Program-made: the position numbers and the translations under genes
Source of the DNA: Epiperipatus broadwayi
Lineage: Eukaryota; Onychophora; Udeonychophora; Euonychophora; Peripatidae
Reading direction: 5' to 3'
NCBI GenBank assembly: GCA_028023455.1
Contig: JAQFVV010000042.1
Span: forward strand, 5,787,922 to 5,851,921
DNA: 64,000 bases
The notes under the pieces: generated by a model
The model's input: only the letters and a program-made list of their open reading frames with translations
Told to the model about the DNA's origin: nothing
Database searches by the model: none
In this document: piece after piece, positions 13,451 through 26,300 of the stretch
Layout of the letters: each line of letters begins with the position of its first letter
Numbering within the stretch: position 1 is the stretch's first letter

Positions 13451-15434
13451 AGTACTCATATAGTCCACCTACTTCATCCATATCATTGCAATATATATAT
13501 GATTATAATTCACATAAATATTTTTATTATAGATTAATTAAACACTTTAGATTTGATTTTTATTTAATTACTCTTGAGCAATAAACACAATCTCCATTTA
13601 ATTTCAACAAATTAAATCTAATCATTTAACTTAAATAAATCAAAAAGTCTATTATATTGGTTAATGAGCTATATATTTGAAGAAACTTATCATACAGAGA
13701 TGACAAATCATTACAATTGATAGCAAGTTGAATTTTTATTTTCTGATTTCTTTAAATGTTTGAATCATTATTTTGTAATGTTTTTAGATTATTATCATTA
13801 TGAGAAATAAAAGAAAATTTGAAAGTGGCTCATTATTTAGAAAATGTTCACATGATTATTTTGTATAAGTTTATGATGACAAAATTACGTATAAGGAGAA
13901 AAGAATCACTTCATATATATGTAGGTCTTTTATCAATATTTTCATTTAAAAAATTAATAATTCTCACTTATGAAAAAAATGTTTCCTCTGTAGATTTACC
14001 AAGCAGATAAATTTAATTTTTGACAGGATATATATAAATGTATACTTATATAAATAATTTGTAATTTTAAATTTTTAAAATAGTCATAATAAAAAAATAT
14101 TAAGTGTAATTGCATGGGTTTATTCTTTTTCTATAATTGTCATAATTGAATGATCTTAAATTTTTCTTTCCTATCCACATTTTATCAGTAAAATCATGAA
14201 AGTCATTTTACTGATTATTTATTTACAATAATTTAATCATTTAAAATTTTCAGCTATTCAACATTATCTTTACTTATTCTACAATGAACCATAGTCAATT
14301 AGGTATAATGTTTTTGCTTGCTTTCCACCAGTTTTGTCATAGTTCTTTTCTAATTGTTGATACTTCAAGATTTCTCTCCAATTTGTGTCCAAAAATAGTT
14401 TTGGATTTGTCAATTAATAGTCAAGAATTATTTTAATTTCACTATTTGGAACTTTTTGTTTTCTATAACATTCTTCAATGGTCCACTTTTCTCTCAACAA
14501 TGTATTATGCTGGATAGTATTTCTTGGAAACTTTACTAAAAGTTTCAATGAAATCTCAGCAATATATTTTATTTATACTTTCCTTTTTAGTTCATTATTT
14601 TTTGATAAATATTGTTATACTCTATATTTTTATATGTAATATTTTTGCTTAATCATTTAAAATCACTTTTTGCTTTTTCCATGTTTAGTTGTTCAGGTGA
14701 ACATATGATGTTCCAAGTGAAGGAATGACAGTGAGTTTTGTTCCGGGCCTTCTACCACTGCATAAGGCATTGATTTCTTTCATAGTTAATCCGTGTATCT
14801 TCATGGAATTATTTTTGATATTCCATTGGTTCCTAATTAATTCCTAGATCAAAACAATTTATATTTTGTGACAGTTACGATTATTATATAATATTCCAAA
14901 ATTGTGGCTCAGAAATGAATATCATTTGTGGATACTTTTTTTTTTTTAAAGAAAATATTAAAGCCATTTAAACTTGATTTTAATTAAAGTTAAGTTTCTA
15001 ATGTTAATTTTAGCATTTAATTATTGTTATTAAATTTTTATAAGAATTTTTCAAGTAGAAGAAAATCATTTTAGTTACGGGCTTGTTAATCTGGAGCAAG
15101 TAATGAAAACTGATGTGGAAATTATTATATTTCCTTCTTGAAGAACTGTACTACAAAATAAACTCAGTATAAAATATTAAAATTTTTAACTTTTATATAT
15201 CATTTATATATATATACTATAATATAAGCAAAAAGAAAAAGTTAAATACTTTTAAAATTGCATATAGCAAATCATAAATTACTATTCCTATTAAAAAAAA
15301 ACAACCCAAGCACAACTGTTTCTCAAGAAGCTATCTATTATGCAAACTTCATGTATTTAAGATCATGTAATGATTTGATATTTTAAGAATGCATAGACTA
15401 TGAATAAATTTGATATTCTATATTTACCAACATG
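13451..15434. other. AT-rich DNA, nothing recognised
   Basis: No supported feature. Open frames here are short and show no protein-like composition. Confidence 0.5.
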
Positions 15435-15537
15435 ATTTCTTATAAAACAGGCAAAACTCACAATACGTATTGCCGCACACAGCAAGCTAGAGTAATCAAT
15501 GGATGCCAGAAGGCTTGTGCATAAAATCCCCATCTAG

Positions 15538-15606
15538 TGCCTACTCATCCAATATCTCCAGACTAGGTTCTGGCTTGTGGCCTTCATCAGTGAGGAGCCT
15601 TGGATC
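15538..15606 (-). ncRNA. Hammerhead-like motif in left arm of family A (box 2 mutated)
   Basis: Inverted copy of the ribozyme in the right arm. On the minus strand it reads GATCCAA...CTGATGA, stem II GGC/GCC, then GAACC instead of GAAAC, TAGTC and TGGAGATATTGGAT. Loss of the first stem III base should weaken or abolish it. Confidence 0.6.
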
Positions 15607-16160
15607 TGAGAGCACTGCATCTAGATCTTAGGATCCAATGCAACTCTCCAGCAGCCACCTTTTATCTCCACTTAACTACAAAACTATGAGTCCTAAACTG
15701 AAAACACCTTAATGTTTTCAATTCAAACCCATTAGCTTATAGTCATATGGGTCTGAACTCAGTTCAGTACCCATATATTTTGGTGTCTTTAATAACCATA
15801 GCCACCACTATCCTATTAGGCATGATTGGTTTTAAGCCAATAAACATCACATGACCACCACTTCTTATGCTTGGGTATAACTGCTTTAAAACAGGCAAAA
15901 CTCACTATACGTTTTGCCACACACAGAAAGTTAAGAGTAATCAATAATCCTAATAGGATAGTGGTGGCTCTGGTTATTAAAGAACCAAAATGTATGGCTA
16001 TTGAACTGAGTTCAGACCCTTATGACTGTATAAGCTAATGGTCTTGGATTGAAAGCAAGGTGTTTTCAGTTTAGGACTCATAGTTTTGTAGTTAAGTGGA
16101 GATAAAAGGTGGCCACTGGAGGGTTGCATTGGATCCTAAGATCTAGGTGCAGTGCTCTCA

Positions 16161-16220
16161 GATCCAAGGCTCCTCACTGATGAAGGCCACAAGCCAGAAA
16201 CTAGTCTGGGGATATTGGAT
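16161..16220 (+). ncRNA. Type I hammerhead ribozyme in right arm of family A
   Basis: All core boxes are present in order: CTGATGA (16177-16183), stem II GGC-CACAA-GCC, GAAAC (16197-16201), minimal stem III AC-TA-GT, cleavage base C at 16206. Stem I has two parts: inner TCCTCA with TGGGGA (6 pairs, one G-U) and outer ATCCAA with TTGGAT (6 pairs), separated by an internal loop (GGC against TA) of the kind that docks with loop II. The first stem II position is an A-A mismatch. This is the best preserved hammerhead in the window and is predicted to cut after 16206. Confidence 0.75.
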
Positions 16221-16382
16221 GAATAGGCACTAGATGGGGATTTAATGCACAAGCCTTCTGGCATCCATTGATTACTCGAACTTGCTGTGTGTGGCAATAC
16301 GTATAGTGAGTTTTGCCTCTTTTAAAACAGTTATACCCAAGCATAAGAAGTGGTGGTCATGTGATGTTTATAATTTCTTATA

Positions 16383-16735
16383 CATAATTAAAAAATATAT
16401 TTAGGCAATAAGTTACATAACCCAATTGTAAAATCCTGAAATGGTTGTATTTTCTTTTGTTGTATTGCAATAACATTATTATTATTAGATACCAAGTGAA
16501 CCTTGATTCCTAATGATTATATAAATGTCATTATGCCAATTTGCAAAATAATAAGTAAACAGTTTGTGATTGATTTTTCCAAGGTTTGAAATCCTGCTTT
16601 ACTATTGATATGACAGTGATCATTAGTCATTAATGTAACTGCTCAATGTAGATATTGCAAATAAAATATTAAGAAAAAAAAAACCTGAAAAAATCAAAAT
16701 AGAAAAAAAGACAAGGAAGAAAATCAATCCATGGT
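16383..16735. other. AT-rich DNA, nothing recognised
   Basis: No feature found between the family A element and the CpG-richer block that follows. Confidence 0.5.
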
Positions 16736-16739
16736 TCTA

Positions 16740-17015
16740 GTCTTATAGCTAAAGACGCCGCTCGATGGCACCGTTTTCATGCTAAAACACATAAAAATGC
16801 CATTTCCGTGGCCGACACATTCGAACCCGCATTTTCTACAATACAATTTTTTTGTTGTGCTACAGATTGCAGGCCGCTATGTCGCATTGCAGTACAGCAT
16901 GTATGTCGCATCGCAGCGAATACATTTTCTGAATTTGCACAGTTTATAAAATGGTTACGGCTTGGTGAGAGGGTGTGTGTATTTGAATTGGATGGAAATG
17001 TTAGTTTTCATTAGA
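16740..17015 (+). other. CpG-rich block with ~90-codon open frame
   Basis: Much richer in G+C and CpG than its surroundings (GACGCCGCTCGATGG, GTGGCCGACACATTCGAACC, TATGTCGCATCGCAGCG). One frame is open from before 16740 to the stop at about 17012, with an ATG at 16808. It reads VADTFEPAFSTIQFF and later CRPLCRIAVQHVCRIAAN. No known protein family was recognised. It may be a young transposon insertion or a promoter-like island, since CpGs are not yet decayed. Confidence 0.3.
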
Positions 17016-17223
17016 TTTTTTTTATTTTAAAGTATTGAAATGTTCAGATTTTGTAAAGTAATAATTATCAGACTTTTTACACCATACTGTATTGAAGTTT
17101 TAATTGGGAAAATGTTGACAAGATATATGTGTAAAGTGAGTTGGAATTAGGTAACGCGTCAAGTAACGTACTGTTCATAACATTCCATGAGACAAACAAG
17201 ATTCTACCATGTGTATATTTTTG

Positions 17224-17800
17224 AAGTAAAAAAGAGCGGTAACACAAAAATATCCAGTAAGAAAAGTACAATTATGCACGGTTTTTTGTAAATTTCATAA
17301 AAAGCATATATTATAAACATGGTTAATAAGTAAAGAAGACATTTTACATATATATATATATATGTTTGTTGTTGTTTAAAAAAGTTTTACTTTCTTTCTT
17401 TTCTCCAACTACGGTTATACTTTGTTGAATATAGTTTACGTTTATTGTTATCATTTATTTTATAGATGTTACTAAAAAAAAATATTTACAAAAATACGAT
17501 TTTGATATTTTTTATTTTAGCATTACAAACAACAGAACACTAACCCTAATAACTTTTACTTTTTGTTGTCATTCTATTTGAAGTAAAAATAGCGGTAAAG
17601 CTGTAACCCCAGTAAAAAAAATATCCGATAGAAAATAGATTTTTTTAATAAAGCAAAATAAAAAACACGAATCAAATTGTAATTTGTTTATTTTATTTTA
17701 CATTTATTATTATCATTTAATTTGTATACGTTAATAAAAAATAATATTTAAAAAAGACAATTTTGTTTTGTTTTTATTTTCGCATTACAAAAAACACATC
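17224..17800 (+). repeat. Imperfect duplication
   Basis: GAAGTAAAAAAGAGCGGTAA (17224) recurs as GAAGTAAAAATAGCGGTAAA (17580). ACGTTTATTGTTATCATTT with ATTTTAGCATTACAAA (about 17440-17530) recurs as ACATTTATTATTATCATTT with ATTTTCGCATTACAAA (about 17698-17790). The offsets differ (356 and 258), so one copy has lost about 98 bp. An (AT)n run lies at 17349-17364. Confidence 0.65.
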
Positions 17801-20030
17801 AAAATGATTAAAATCAACAGTCCGGGAATGGTCATATTTTATAGTTTTAGCGTGAAAACAGCGTCTTTATCTATAAGACAAGCACCCAATCCACATGAAG
17901 AAGTGTCAGAGGAGAAATTTAAAACAGATTTTAATATAAGACTAAAGGATATAATCACATGAAAAAAATATACCCCTAATTTTCTTTTTACATGAATTTT
18001 TTTTTGCTTGAAATAACAAGTTTTATGAAAAAAAAAAATCTTTCTATAAGAGTTGTTTTAAAATAACACAATCGGACAAAAAAACATGATTGGAAATGAA
18101 GAAACAAGCGTTATTGTGTGAAAGGCTTAAAAAAAAATCATCTTATATTCTCAAAGTAATTCTTAGATTGTCTTAAGTTGTTAATAAACATATTTTTTAA
18201 AATTCGAAATAATTTTGTGCAAGTAATATAAAATAATTTATTTTCCTTTTTAGAAGATAATAAATGTTTTTAATTCAGTGTTTATTTACAATTTGTTTCT
18301 GAGCTAGAGTTTGTCATGATTATGTCGCAAAACTAAAAAAAAAAATTATCATTTAATTTAAAAAAAGTTTCATCTCTTTATTTCTCATTATTTTAAAAGC
18401 AAAAATCGCTTTTTTGACAATATTCCTGCAAACAAATAAATTTTGTTTGTTTGCACTGGAATGTTTTCGTAGTTTTATTATTAAAGGGAAGTACTTTTTG
18501 GTATTGATGCTTTGCATTTTGATATTTGGTTATTAAAAAAAAAATCCTAGTTGGTATAGATGTCAAAAAAATTTAATTTTGTTTAAATTTAATTGATTAA
18601 TTTTGCCACAAATCAATAAATGCAAGTTTTAGTGATAGCAATAGTATTCCAATTATGCACGAACATACACATTTATTGTCAGACAGTGACAGCGAATAAA
18701 ATCTTGGGTATTTTTCTGTTTTATGGATAACCAAGATGTCAGCCATATTTTTGATAAATGTATAGTTCAGGGGCTTACAATTTCTCTTTTCAAATGTGTT
18801 AGTTGTTAAATTAAAAAAAAAAAAAGCTAAATAAAATAAATGCAATAAATTATATTAATAATCTTTATTTCAATTTTTTTTTTTTTACTTATAACATCAA
18901 AGTGATGATACAGTTTGAACTTTAAAGTTTTTGATGACATGTGTAGAGAAATAAATGAGTGTTTCATTGTAGGTGCTATCACTTTCAAATTTTTTTATTT
19001 ATGTTTAGTCTGTATGAAATAAAATTTGATAACACAAAAAATATAGCATTGTAGCAAAATTTTCCATATAGTTTATTTAACTATTTTCAGTGACTTCTTA
19101 GGTCCAGAACTAATCTATTTTCCATATATACAATGTACTTTTTTACACAAATTTCTTTTATATGTAATTTTCGAGAACCAATCTACTGTGTGAAAAGAGA
19201 ATTAGGTGTATATAATTCTGACACCTTAATTTGCCAAACTATTAATGATATCTAGTTGAAGTTAAATTAGAAATATGTTTGCTAAATGTTGTTATGATGG
19301 CAGCAAGTTTCCATTTTTTGTTTTGACAAAAGAAAAAAATATAAAATAATGTTATTACACTTTGGATTTATGAATTTAATCCATATGTGAACATTTGATG
19401 CTTGTAGGCTTAGCTTCTATCAAATGGACATGACTATTTTTTTAGAAAAAAAAATGTTTTAGATTACCATAAAAATAATGAAGAAATGTTTTAAAAATTT
19501 TTTTAAAGTAAATTCTATTGTGATATTATTGCAGTAGAAAATGTGAATGTTTAGATTACTTTATGAAAAAATATTGTTGATAACTATTATAGGTTGATAT
19601 GAGTGCATAACTTTTTTTTTTTAATGAATCTGTTGAATAAGAATGAAGTCTATACAAAAACTATGATAGACTCAAGTTGAGATCTTTTTATAAACTAGTG
19701 CATAAATTTATCTTAATACAGTTTAGAATAATTGTCTCAACATTTATCATATTTAAAATAAAAACAGTTATACATAAAACAAATGAAAATAAAAAACAAA
19801 TATATATATATTTAATTTAGCATGAATGAAAAATGAACAATCTACTCTAATGCCTGAAAAATAGTAATAACTTTCTTTTTAGTGCATAATAATTATTTTT
19901 TTTATTAAAACTTAATATTCCACATTAACTATTAAATTGTTAATTTACAAAAGACTATGCTTTGCTCAATTACAAAATTGAATGTGATTAAAAGAATTAT
20001 AAATAATAGTCTACAACATTTTTTATAACA
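17800..20030. other. AT-rich DNA downstream of UCP4, nothing recognised
   Basis: A few CpG-bearing stretches persist to about 18120. No gene or repeat boundary was supported. Confidence 0.5.
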
Positions 20031-20037
20031 AATATAT

Positions 20038-20043
20038 TTTATT
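20038..20043 (-). promoter_or_regulatory. Possible UCP4 polyadenylation signal
   Basis: AATAAA on the minus strand about 195 bases downstream of the UCP4 stop codon, within GATGAAATAAAATAT. It would give a 3' UTR of about 215 bases. AATAAA is frequent by chance in DNA this AT-rich, so this is a candidate only. Confidence 0.35.
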
Positions 20044-20235
20044 TCATCTAAAAAAAATAGCTGTCTTGAAAATCAGTTTCTTTGGCAAACATCATGATCT
20101 ATCAGTAAAAAAAAAATATTTTTCCTCTTTTTAAAAAATTTTGCTCCCTATACAACATAGGAAAGAAGCCTTAATTACAATCTTGAATAATTAATTTTAG
20201 GCACTATTAAAATTTTACTCCATAAATCCCATTTC

Positions 20236-20307
20236 TTAAAAAGATGCAGCACCACTCAATTTCCGCACTTCTTCATATGTTACCCAGAAAGTAAGAGACC
20301 AAGGTGC
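20236..20307 (-). CDS. UCP4: UCP4 last exon and stop
   Basis: A 72-bp terminal exon after acceptor TATTATAG, in phase 0. It reads [19 protein letters not shown] then AASF and TAA. YEEVR is the third cytoplasmic gate. The C-terminal end GxxSF matches other UCP4 proteins in length and sequence, so the C-terminus is complete. Confidence 0.95.
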   Translation of the reverse strand, partial: APWSLTFWVTYEEVRKLSGAASF

Positions 20308-23300
20308 CTATAATATAAAATATTGATTATACTCAATACATATAAAGAAATGAATTAAAATAAATAAAGCTCACCATCCTAGTCCATATTGGTAATAATC
20401 CTTTATAAAGAGCAGTAAAGCCTTCTTGTCGTACCGTTTTCAGCAAACAGTCTAATGACGAGGAATAAAGGAGACCTCTTAAACAATAAAAAAAAAAAGT
20501 TTTTAGAAATATACACACACATATAATTTATTTTTAAAAAGTGGATTGTTTTACCTGCCCTTTTCATCTGTTGGCTGATTCATAATACGAGTTTTAACAA
20601 CATCAGCAGGAGTACTAACAATAGCTGCTACTACTCCAGAACATGCACTAAAAAAATTCCAATCACATGATTTTATTACGCACTCCCCTCATATATATAC
20701 TATATGCAAAGATATATGTTTGTATATAAAACAAATTAACTTATTACTAATTTTTCTAAAGGTAACAAAATGTCTGAATATTGGGGGTGGGGATAACATT
20801 TTTAATAACTACAACTACTCTAGAAAACCTTTTTTGACATTAAAGCATTTGTTCTATACATCTTTTCAGTAGGAATCTGTAAAATTACCAGGTCAAAGTT
20901 TGTCAGAAATGATCATTTATTTCTAATCATACACTAACACTTTCCACGAATACACAGGATTGTTTATACATATACCTCCACAAGTTTTCTGTGGTTTTCA
21001 ATTCATTAAACTATATCTCTAACACAAGAATGATTATTATACAGTCTGTTAATGAAAATGTATGGTAGTTTCCAAAAGTATTTTCATTCATGTTATTCTG
21101 AATAGATGATGCATAAGTTTTAATTAAAATATTCATATTTACTTCTCATGGAAGGAAGGAACTGCATTCTCACATAAAATTCATCAGTTATTTTATTAAA
21201 CCCAGAAACTTAATTGATAAAAAATCTTTGTATATCATAGCATTTATTTTCAACTAGATGACTTGCAATATAATATTTTTTTGAATTATTGAAACTCTTC
21301 AACTATTTCTGTATTGGTTTAGCTTATTTCCAATTTTTCAGACAAATATAGCAACAAAACAAAAAAAATTTAGTCAACAAATCAAACTAGTTATTAAATA
21401 AATAATTATTCTATTTTGCAATTAATTTAATTATTTCATAACTTATCTTTCAAAATAAGGTAAATCAAAAAAGGCAATTGTTTTTTGTTAAAAAAAATGC
21501 ATAAATTTGAAATTAAAAACATTTCTATTAAACAGTAGTCCTGTTATATTTTTTTCTTAAAATAGATTTTATATTTATTAAAAATGAATCCTACTCCATT
21601 ATTTGTAGATTTTCCTGAGTTGATAAATGGAAATTTAAAGTGCTTATATAATCATAAGTATAAGATCTTATATAATCAATTATCTTTAAAAATAAAATAA
21701 TGATCTCTTCATATTGAATATGGGTATAAAATGGTTATGCAAAAGTCATTCCACATAAAAACACTAATTTTTAAAAAGCATATTTAATTTTCAACAAATA
21801 AGATTCAATATTGCCTAGATGATGGCAAATCACTGCATTACCAGGTTTTGGTCAATTATATATTGTTTACAAATCTCGATGCTCAAAACAAAACCATTGT
21901 GTGGATTATGCTATAGTTAGGAATCAGAATGTAAAAGAAATTAATGTATTTATAGGCGCAGATCTATAGAAAGATTATGCATTAATATGTTCTAAGGTCA
22001 AAATGATTGCTGCATTAGAAAATACATCCTATCTCAAATAATATTTATTTTTTAAAATCAGTTTAATATATGTGCTAAAATTCAATGCTGTTAATGTTAA
22101 ATTGCCAGATAGAATTTTCAAATTTGTCATGTTATTGAAGAATGGAATTCTTTTTAAAGGACGTGTTATATGAATATGAGGAAGTTTTTGGAGAGTTCAA
22201 TAAATAAAAAAATGCTCAATGGTTTTTTGGCAACAATTGTATTGTGTTAGCGACTTGAATAAAAGAAAAATTTTGAGCATTATGATCAATAATACATGAA
22301 TTCAAATAATTGTTTTTAGTAATATATCTATTGCAACGACATAATTAGAAGTAAAAAAAAATCCAGCTCGGTGATGTTAAAAGAGGTCTCTTAAAAATGG
22401 AAAGATTGCTAATTCAATAGGAATACCTGGAAAAATTTTAAAATGTAGTTTGCTAGCTTCAAAACTTAATAGATTTTTGTTTTTCTCATAGAACTAAATA
22501 GATTTTTAAGAATAAATTGGAGTAAATTACAAAAATAAAGATAGAAAAAACTGAAACAAATGTCATGAAATATCTTGATATTGACTATTACAAAAGTATT
22601 TCCAAGAATTTTATTGAAGAAGTTGCAGAGAATCAAGATACATGATAGATATGCAAATTAGAAAAAAAAGATATGATTTATACTTTGATTTTATTGATTT
22701 AATCAAATCATTTGTTTCAATTAATAGAGGTTTATGGTGATTTGGAATCAATTATTTAGAGCACAAAACTTATATTATTGAGCTTCTACATGATATGAGA
22801 AGAAATATTATTATAATTGTAGAAAATCAGATATTTAAAATGAAAACTGGTATTAAACAGGCATGTGTATTAGTTTAATATTTTTATGACTGAATTTGTT
22901 ATTTTTATCAATTCAAAGTATGATCTTAAAAGTTAACAAAAGTCAAATGCTCTATCAGCCTGTGGTGTTTATCAGCTGAACATATAATCAATTTAAATAT
23001 TTTGATAACTTAGTATATAAAAAGGTATACTTGAATGGCGAAGTATGACAGTTTTCAATATTTAACAAGTTAAAAGAGGATATTTCACTGTGGCAATATA
23101 AATCTTTCGATTTAAATTAATAATGCCTGTTAAATCCATTGGATAGAAATGGACTAGTTCTTCACATCAATATGACATAAAAGCTTTGGAAAATTTTCTT
23201 TAAAGGATAATCTGTAACATTTTTTAAAATATAATAATGATACTATAAGATTATCTAGTACGTGAAATGAAGAATAATATCCTTTCTCAAAATGTGTTTT

Positions 23301-26300
23301 ATGATCAACTTAAGCATTGCTAATATAGAAAAGGTAAATCTTATTTACTGTTATAAAAATTATTATACAACATTAAAGAGATGCAATATTGATTCCTTTA
23401 ATCGAGACTTTTAAAAGTCTCTAAAATCCATAAGTGCAGAAAAACCACTAATTTACTTAAATGTTCTCCAAGAGAAAAATTCAAATGATGTTAAATGATA
23501 ATGGTAGTAGATACAAAATTTTACAAATGGATTATTACCTAGTTTACTTCATGTATTCACCATTGATCATTCAGAAATAGAAATGCAGGAAATTCATCTA
23601 TATTGATGATAATGCTTTGACTTTATAAAAGAGATCCTTCCCAGAAATAGAAAAGTTTTTTAATAAGTAAGACTGGGTCTTATTCTTAATCAAAAACAGT
23701 GGGAGTGCTGAATTTGACTTTTAAACAACAAAAATATATTGTAATCTGAACAAATTTTGCAAAGCAGTAATTTTTAGACTACTTTTTCTAGGTCTTTTCA
23801 TTTTGTTAATAGGCAAAGGGATTATTACATAAGGTTGCACTAACATACAAACATTTGTCAAGTGAAACTTCTATCCCAAATTCAGTTTCGAAGCAACTCT
23901 TTATTAACTCTATTGCTTCATATAAGAGTATATAACTAAGGACCCCCAGTCTATCAAATCTGTTCTCACCATTATTTTATTAATGTTAATAGCTTTGCAT
24001 ACTTACATATCAATTAGTTATGAAAGCAAAATCTTTTAGTATCTTTTGGTTTGAATTGTTAACAGCTTGAAAATATGGATCGGTTTTAATATCTTAGTAG
24101 CCTTTTAGATAAAAAGACATATTTGAATGTTGAGATTTAGAAGAAATAGTTTAATAAAACATTACTATTCTGCCAGATTTATTATATGAAAGTAAATAAT
24201 AGATCTCTTAACGATAGAACAAGAGGCACTAGAAATATTTCATTCCATGATAATCCAAAAATGTGATGGTAAGATCATAAAACCGATCTGAAAAACTTGA
24301 GATTGCTGAAAATGATGATACTGATTCTACAATTACAACTTCAGTGAATTGGCTCATGTGAAACATTATAAAATAAAAATTTTATAGCAAATTTGATTAA
24401 ATAAGGCTTGTTTTCTACAGAAAAGATTAAAAAGCATTATCACAAGATATTAAATAAATAGATTGAGAAATGAAGAATAAACTTCTTTAAAAATAATTTA
24501 TAAAGAACTTGACTTAGATTGTTTTTCATATGAGAGGAATATTCTATTAAAACTCTAAATTTTTTTTCAAACATGTGGTAAAAACATGCAATATCTTTAT
24601 TTCTCTTTCTTTTTTAAGTTTAAATGGCAATACTCATTTAAAAGTTTACTATTAATGTTAATGACAAATAAAAGTTATCAATAATGAATCAATAGTTAAC
24701 ATATGTGGTATGAACAACAATGTTTTAAAATGTATGAAAATAGTCTGAAATCTATTATACAGACAGCAAATATTAATTTTATTAAACAAATATAAAATAA
24801 AGCACTAGGAAATGAAGAAATACCTTGAAAGAGAATGTGTAACATAATTATCATGCAGATTAGTATGTTTGAGAATAAGTCTTTTACTAGTATCATATGT
24901 TGCTAAATCTACAAAAAAAAGAGACAATATAGATATTCAAAAAAACATTACATATATATTTATATATAGTGAATTCCAGCGAAAAGATTACTAGTTCTCT
25001 TCCTGCTATCAGTACATCATTTCAGAATCAACACATGAGTTATGCAGCAATATAGTTTAGCTACTCACCACAAAAATTTAAGTGTTAACATGTCTAGACC
25101 AGGAGCTACAACATCAAATGTGAGTGTTGTTCCATCATGGGTTAAGGTATGAAATACACTTTCATATTTCATGTTGTAATTTGTGATCTAGATAGACCAG
25201 TGGCTTAAAATTTTTGAGGAGAATAGCTAAAGTATGTTGCTATATAACATATGCATTGCAAGCATTTTGAAGAAAGAATCAGTCACCTTTCCAACAGGAT
25301 TCACTGTAAATGTCTTAAATTTATCAATGAGAATATTTAAGTATCCTCTATTATCTAATTATTTAATAAAGATGGGAGTTTTTCTGAAATCAGTCCTGTA
25401 AACCTCATATTGTCAATAATTTACAATTCAGAATTCTGTTATAATATCTTATATCTTGGTTAAATAATAACATAGTTATGTTTGTGTGTGTATATATATA
25501 TATATATGATAAACAAAACAAGTTATAAATTTCGTAACTTGCTATAGCTTGCATTTTATGTTCACTAGATGGAGCTTTACCAATAGCCCACCATCAAGCT
25601 TTGTTTACACAAACCCTTAGAGAGATAGAATTCAATATCTCTTTAAAATTGTCTCCAACCTTTAAACCATGGTTTTGAGCTAGTTGGCCCATGTCAGTGA
25701 AGGTAGGAAGACTAGAAACTAGATTTAAGCTCCAACTCTACTAAACAGCATTTATGAAACACATTTCTATCAGTTTGAAAGCACAAATTTTTCAGATACG
25801 TAAATATCTTCAAATCCAGTCTAACAAACTAGATAGCTATATGGGTCTAAATTCAATTCAGTTTCACCCTATAGTAAAAGCCTTTGCAAAAACCTTCAAA
25901 GGTGCATTTATGATAAACAAAACAAGTTATAAATTTCGTAACTTGCTATAGCTTGCATTTTATGTTCACTAGATGGAGCTTTACCAATAGCCCACTATCA
26001 AATTTTGTTTACATAAACACTTAGAGAGATAGAATTCAATATCTCTTTCAAATTGTCTCCAACCTTTAAACCATGGTTTCGAGTTAGTTGGCTCACGTCA
26101 GTAAAGGGTAAGAAGACCAGAAACTAGATCTAAACTCCAACGCTACTAAACAGCTCTATCTAGTGAACATATATATATGTAATTTGTATATGACATTTAT
26201 ACGTACAAATATTATTAATATAACATATATGAAATAAAATACTAGTTTATTACTTCACCTTTGATTAGTAATTAATTTAGATTGCGCTTTACGCAAAAAA

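Larger units (their letters stand above)
15435..16382. mobile_element. Family A palindromic element with 10-bp target duplication
   Basis: The element spans 15445-16372 and is flanked by the direct repeat ATTTCTTATA (15435-15444 and 16373-16382). The two arms, about 15446-15822 and 15953-16320, are long inverted copies of one unit. The centre holds a further reversed piece of the unit's 3' end (CATCACATGACCACCACTTC). The right arm continues into the 3' tail GTGGTCATGTGATGTTTATA. There is no coding capacity. The 10-bp duplication and the tail on one side only fit target-primed insertion of a short RNA-derived element. Confidence 0.85.
25508..26160 (-). mobile_element. Family D: tandem repeat with hammerhead-like units, 404-bp period
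   Basis: A block of about 240 bp starting GATAAACAAAACAAGTTATA at 25508 recurs in full at 25912, so the period is 404. The intervening 165 bp (to 25911) contains the core shared with families A and B. Copies differ by scattered substitutions, several of them CpG decay. The right end (CTATCTAGTGAACAT) is the reverse complement of an internal segment (ATGTTCACTAGATGG). There is no coding capacity. Confidence 0.85.

Noticed and set aside
16808-17014. 68-codon open frame in the CpG-rich block as a gene
   Set aside because: No family, no splice or start support; kept only as an unclassified block.
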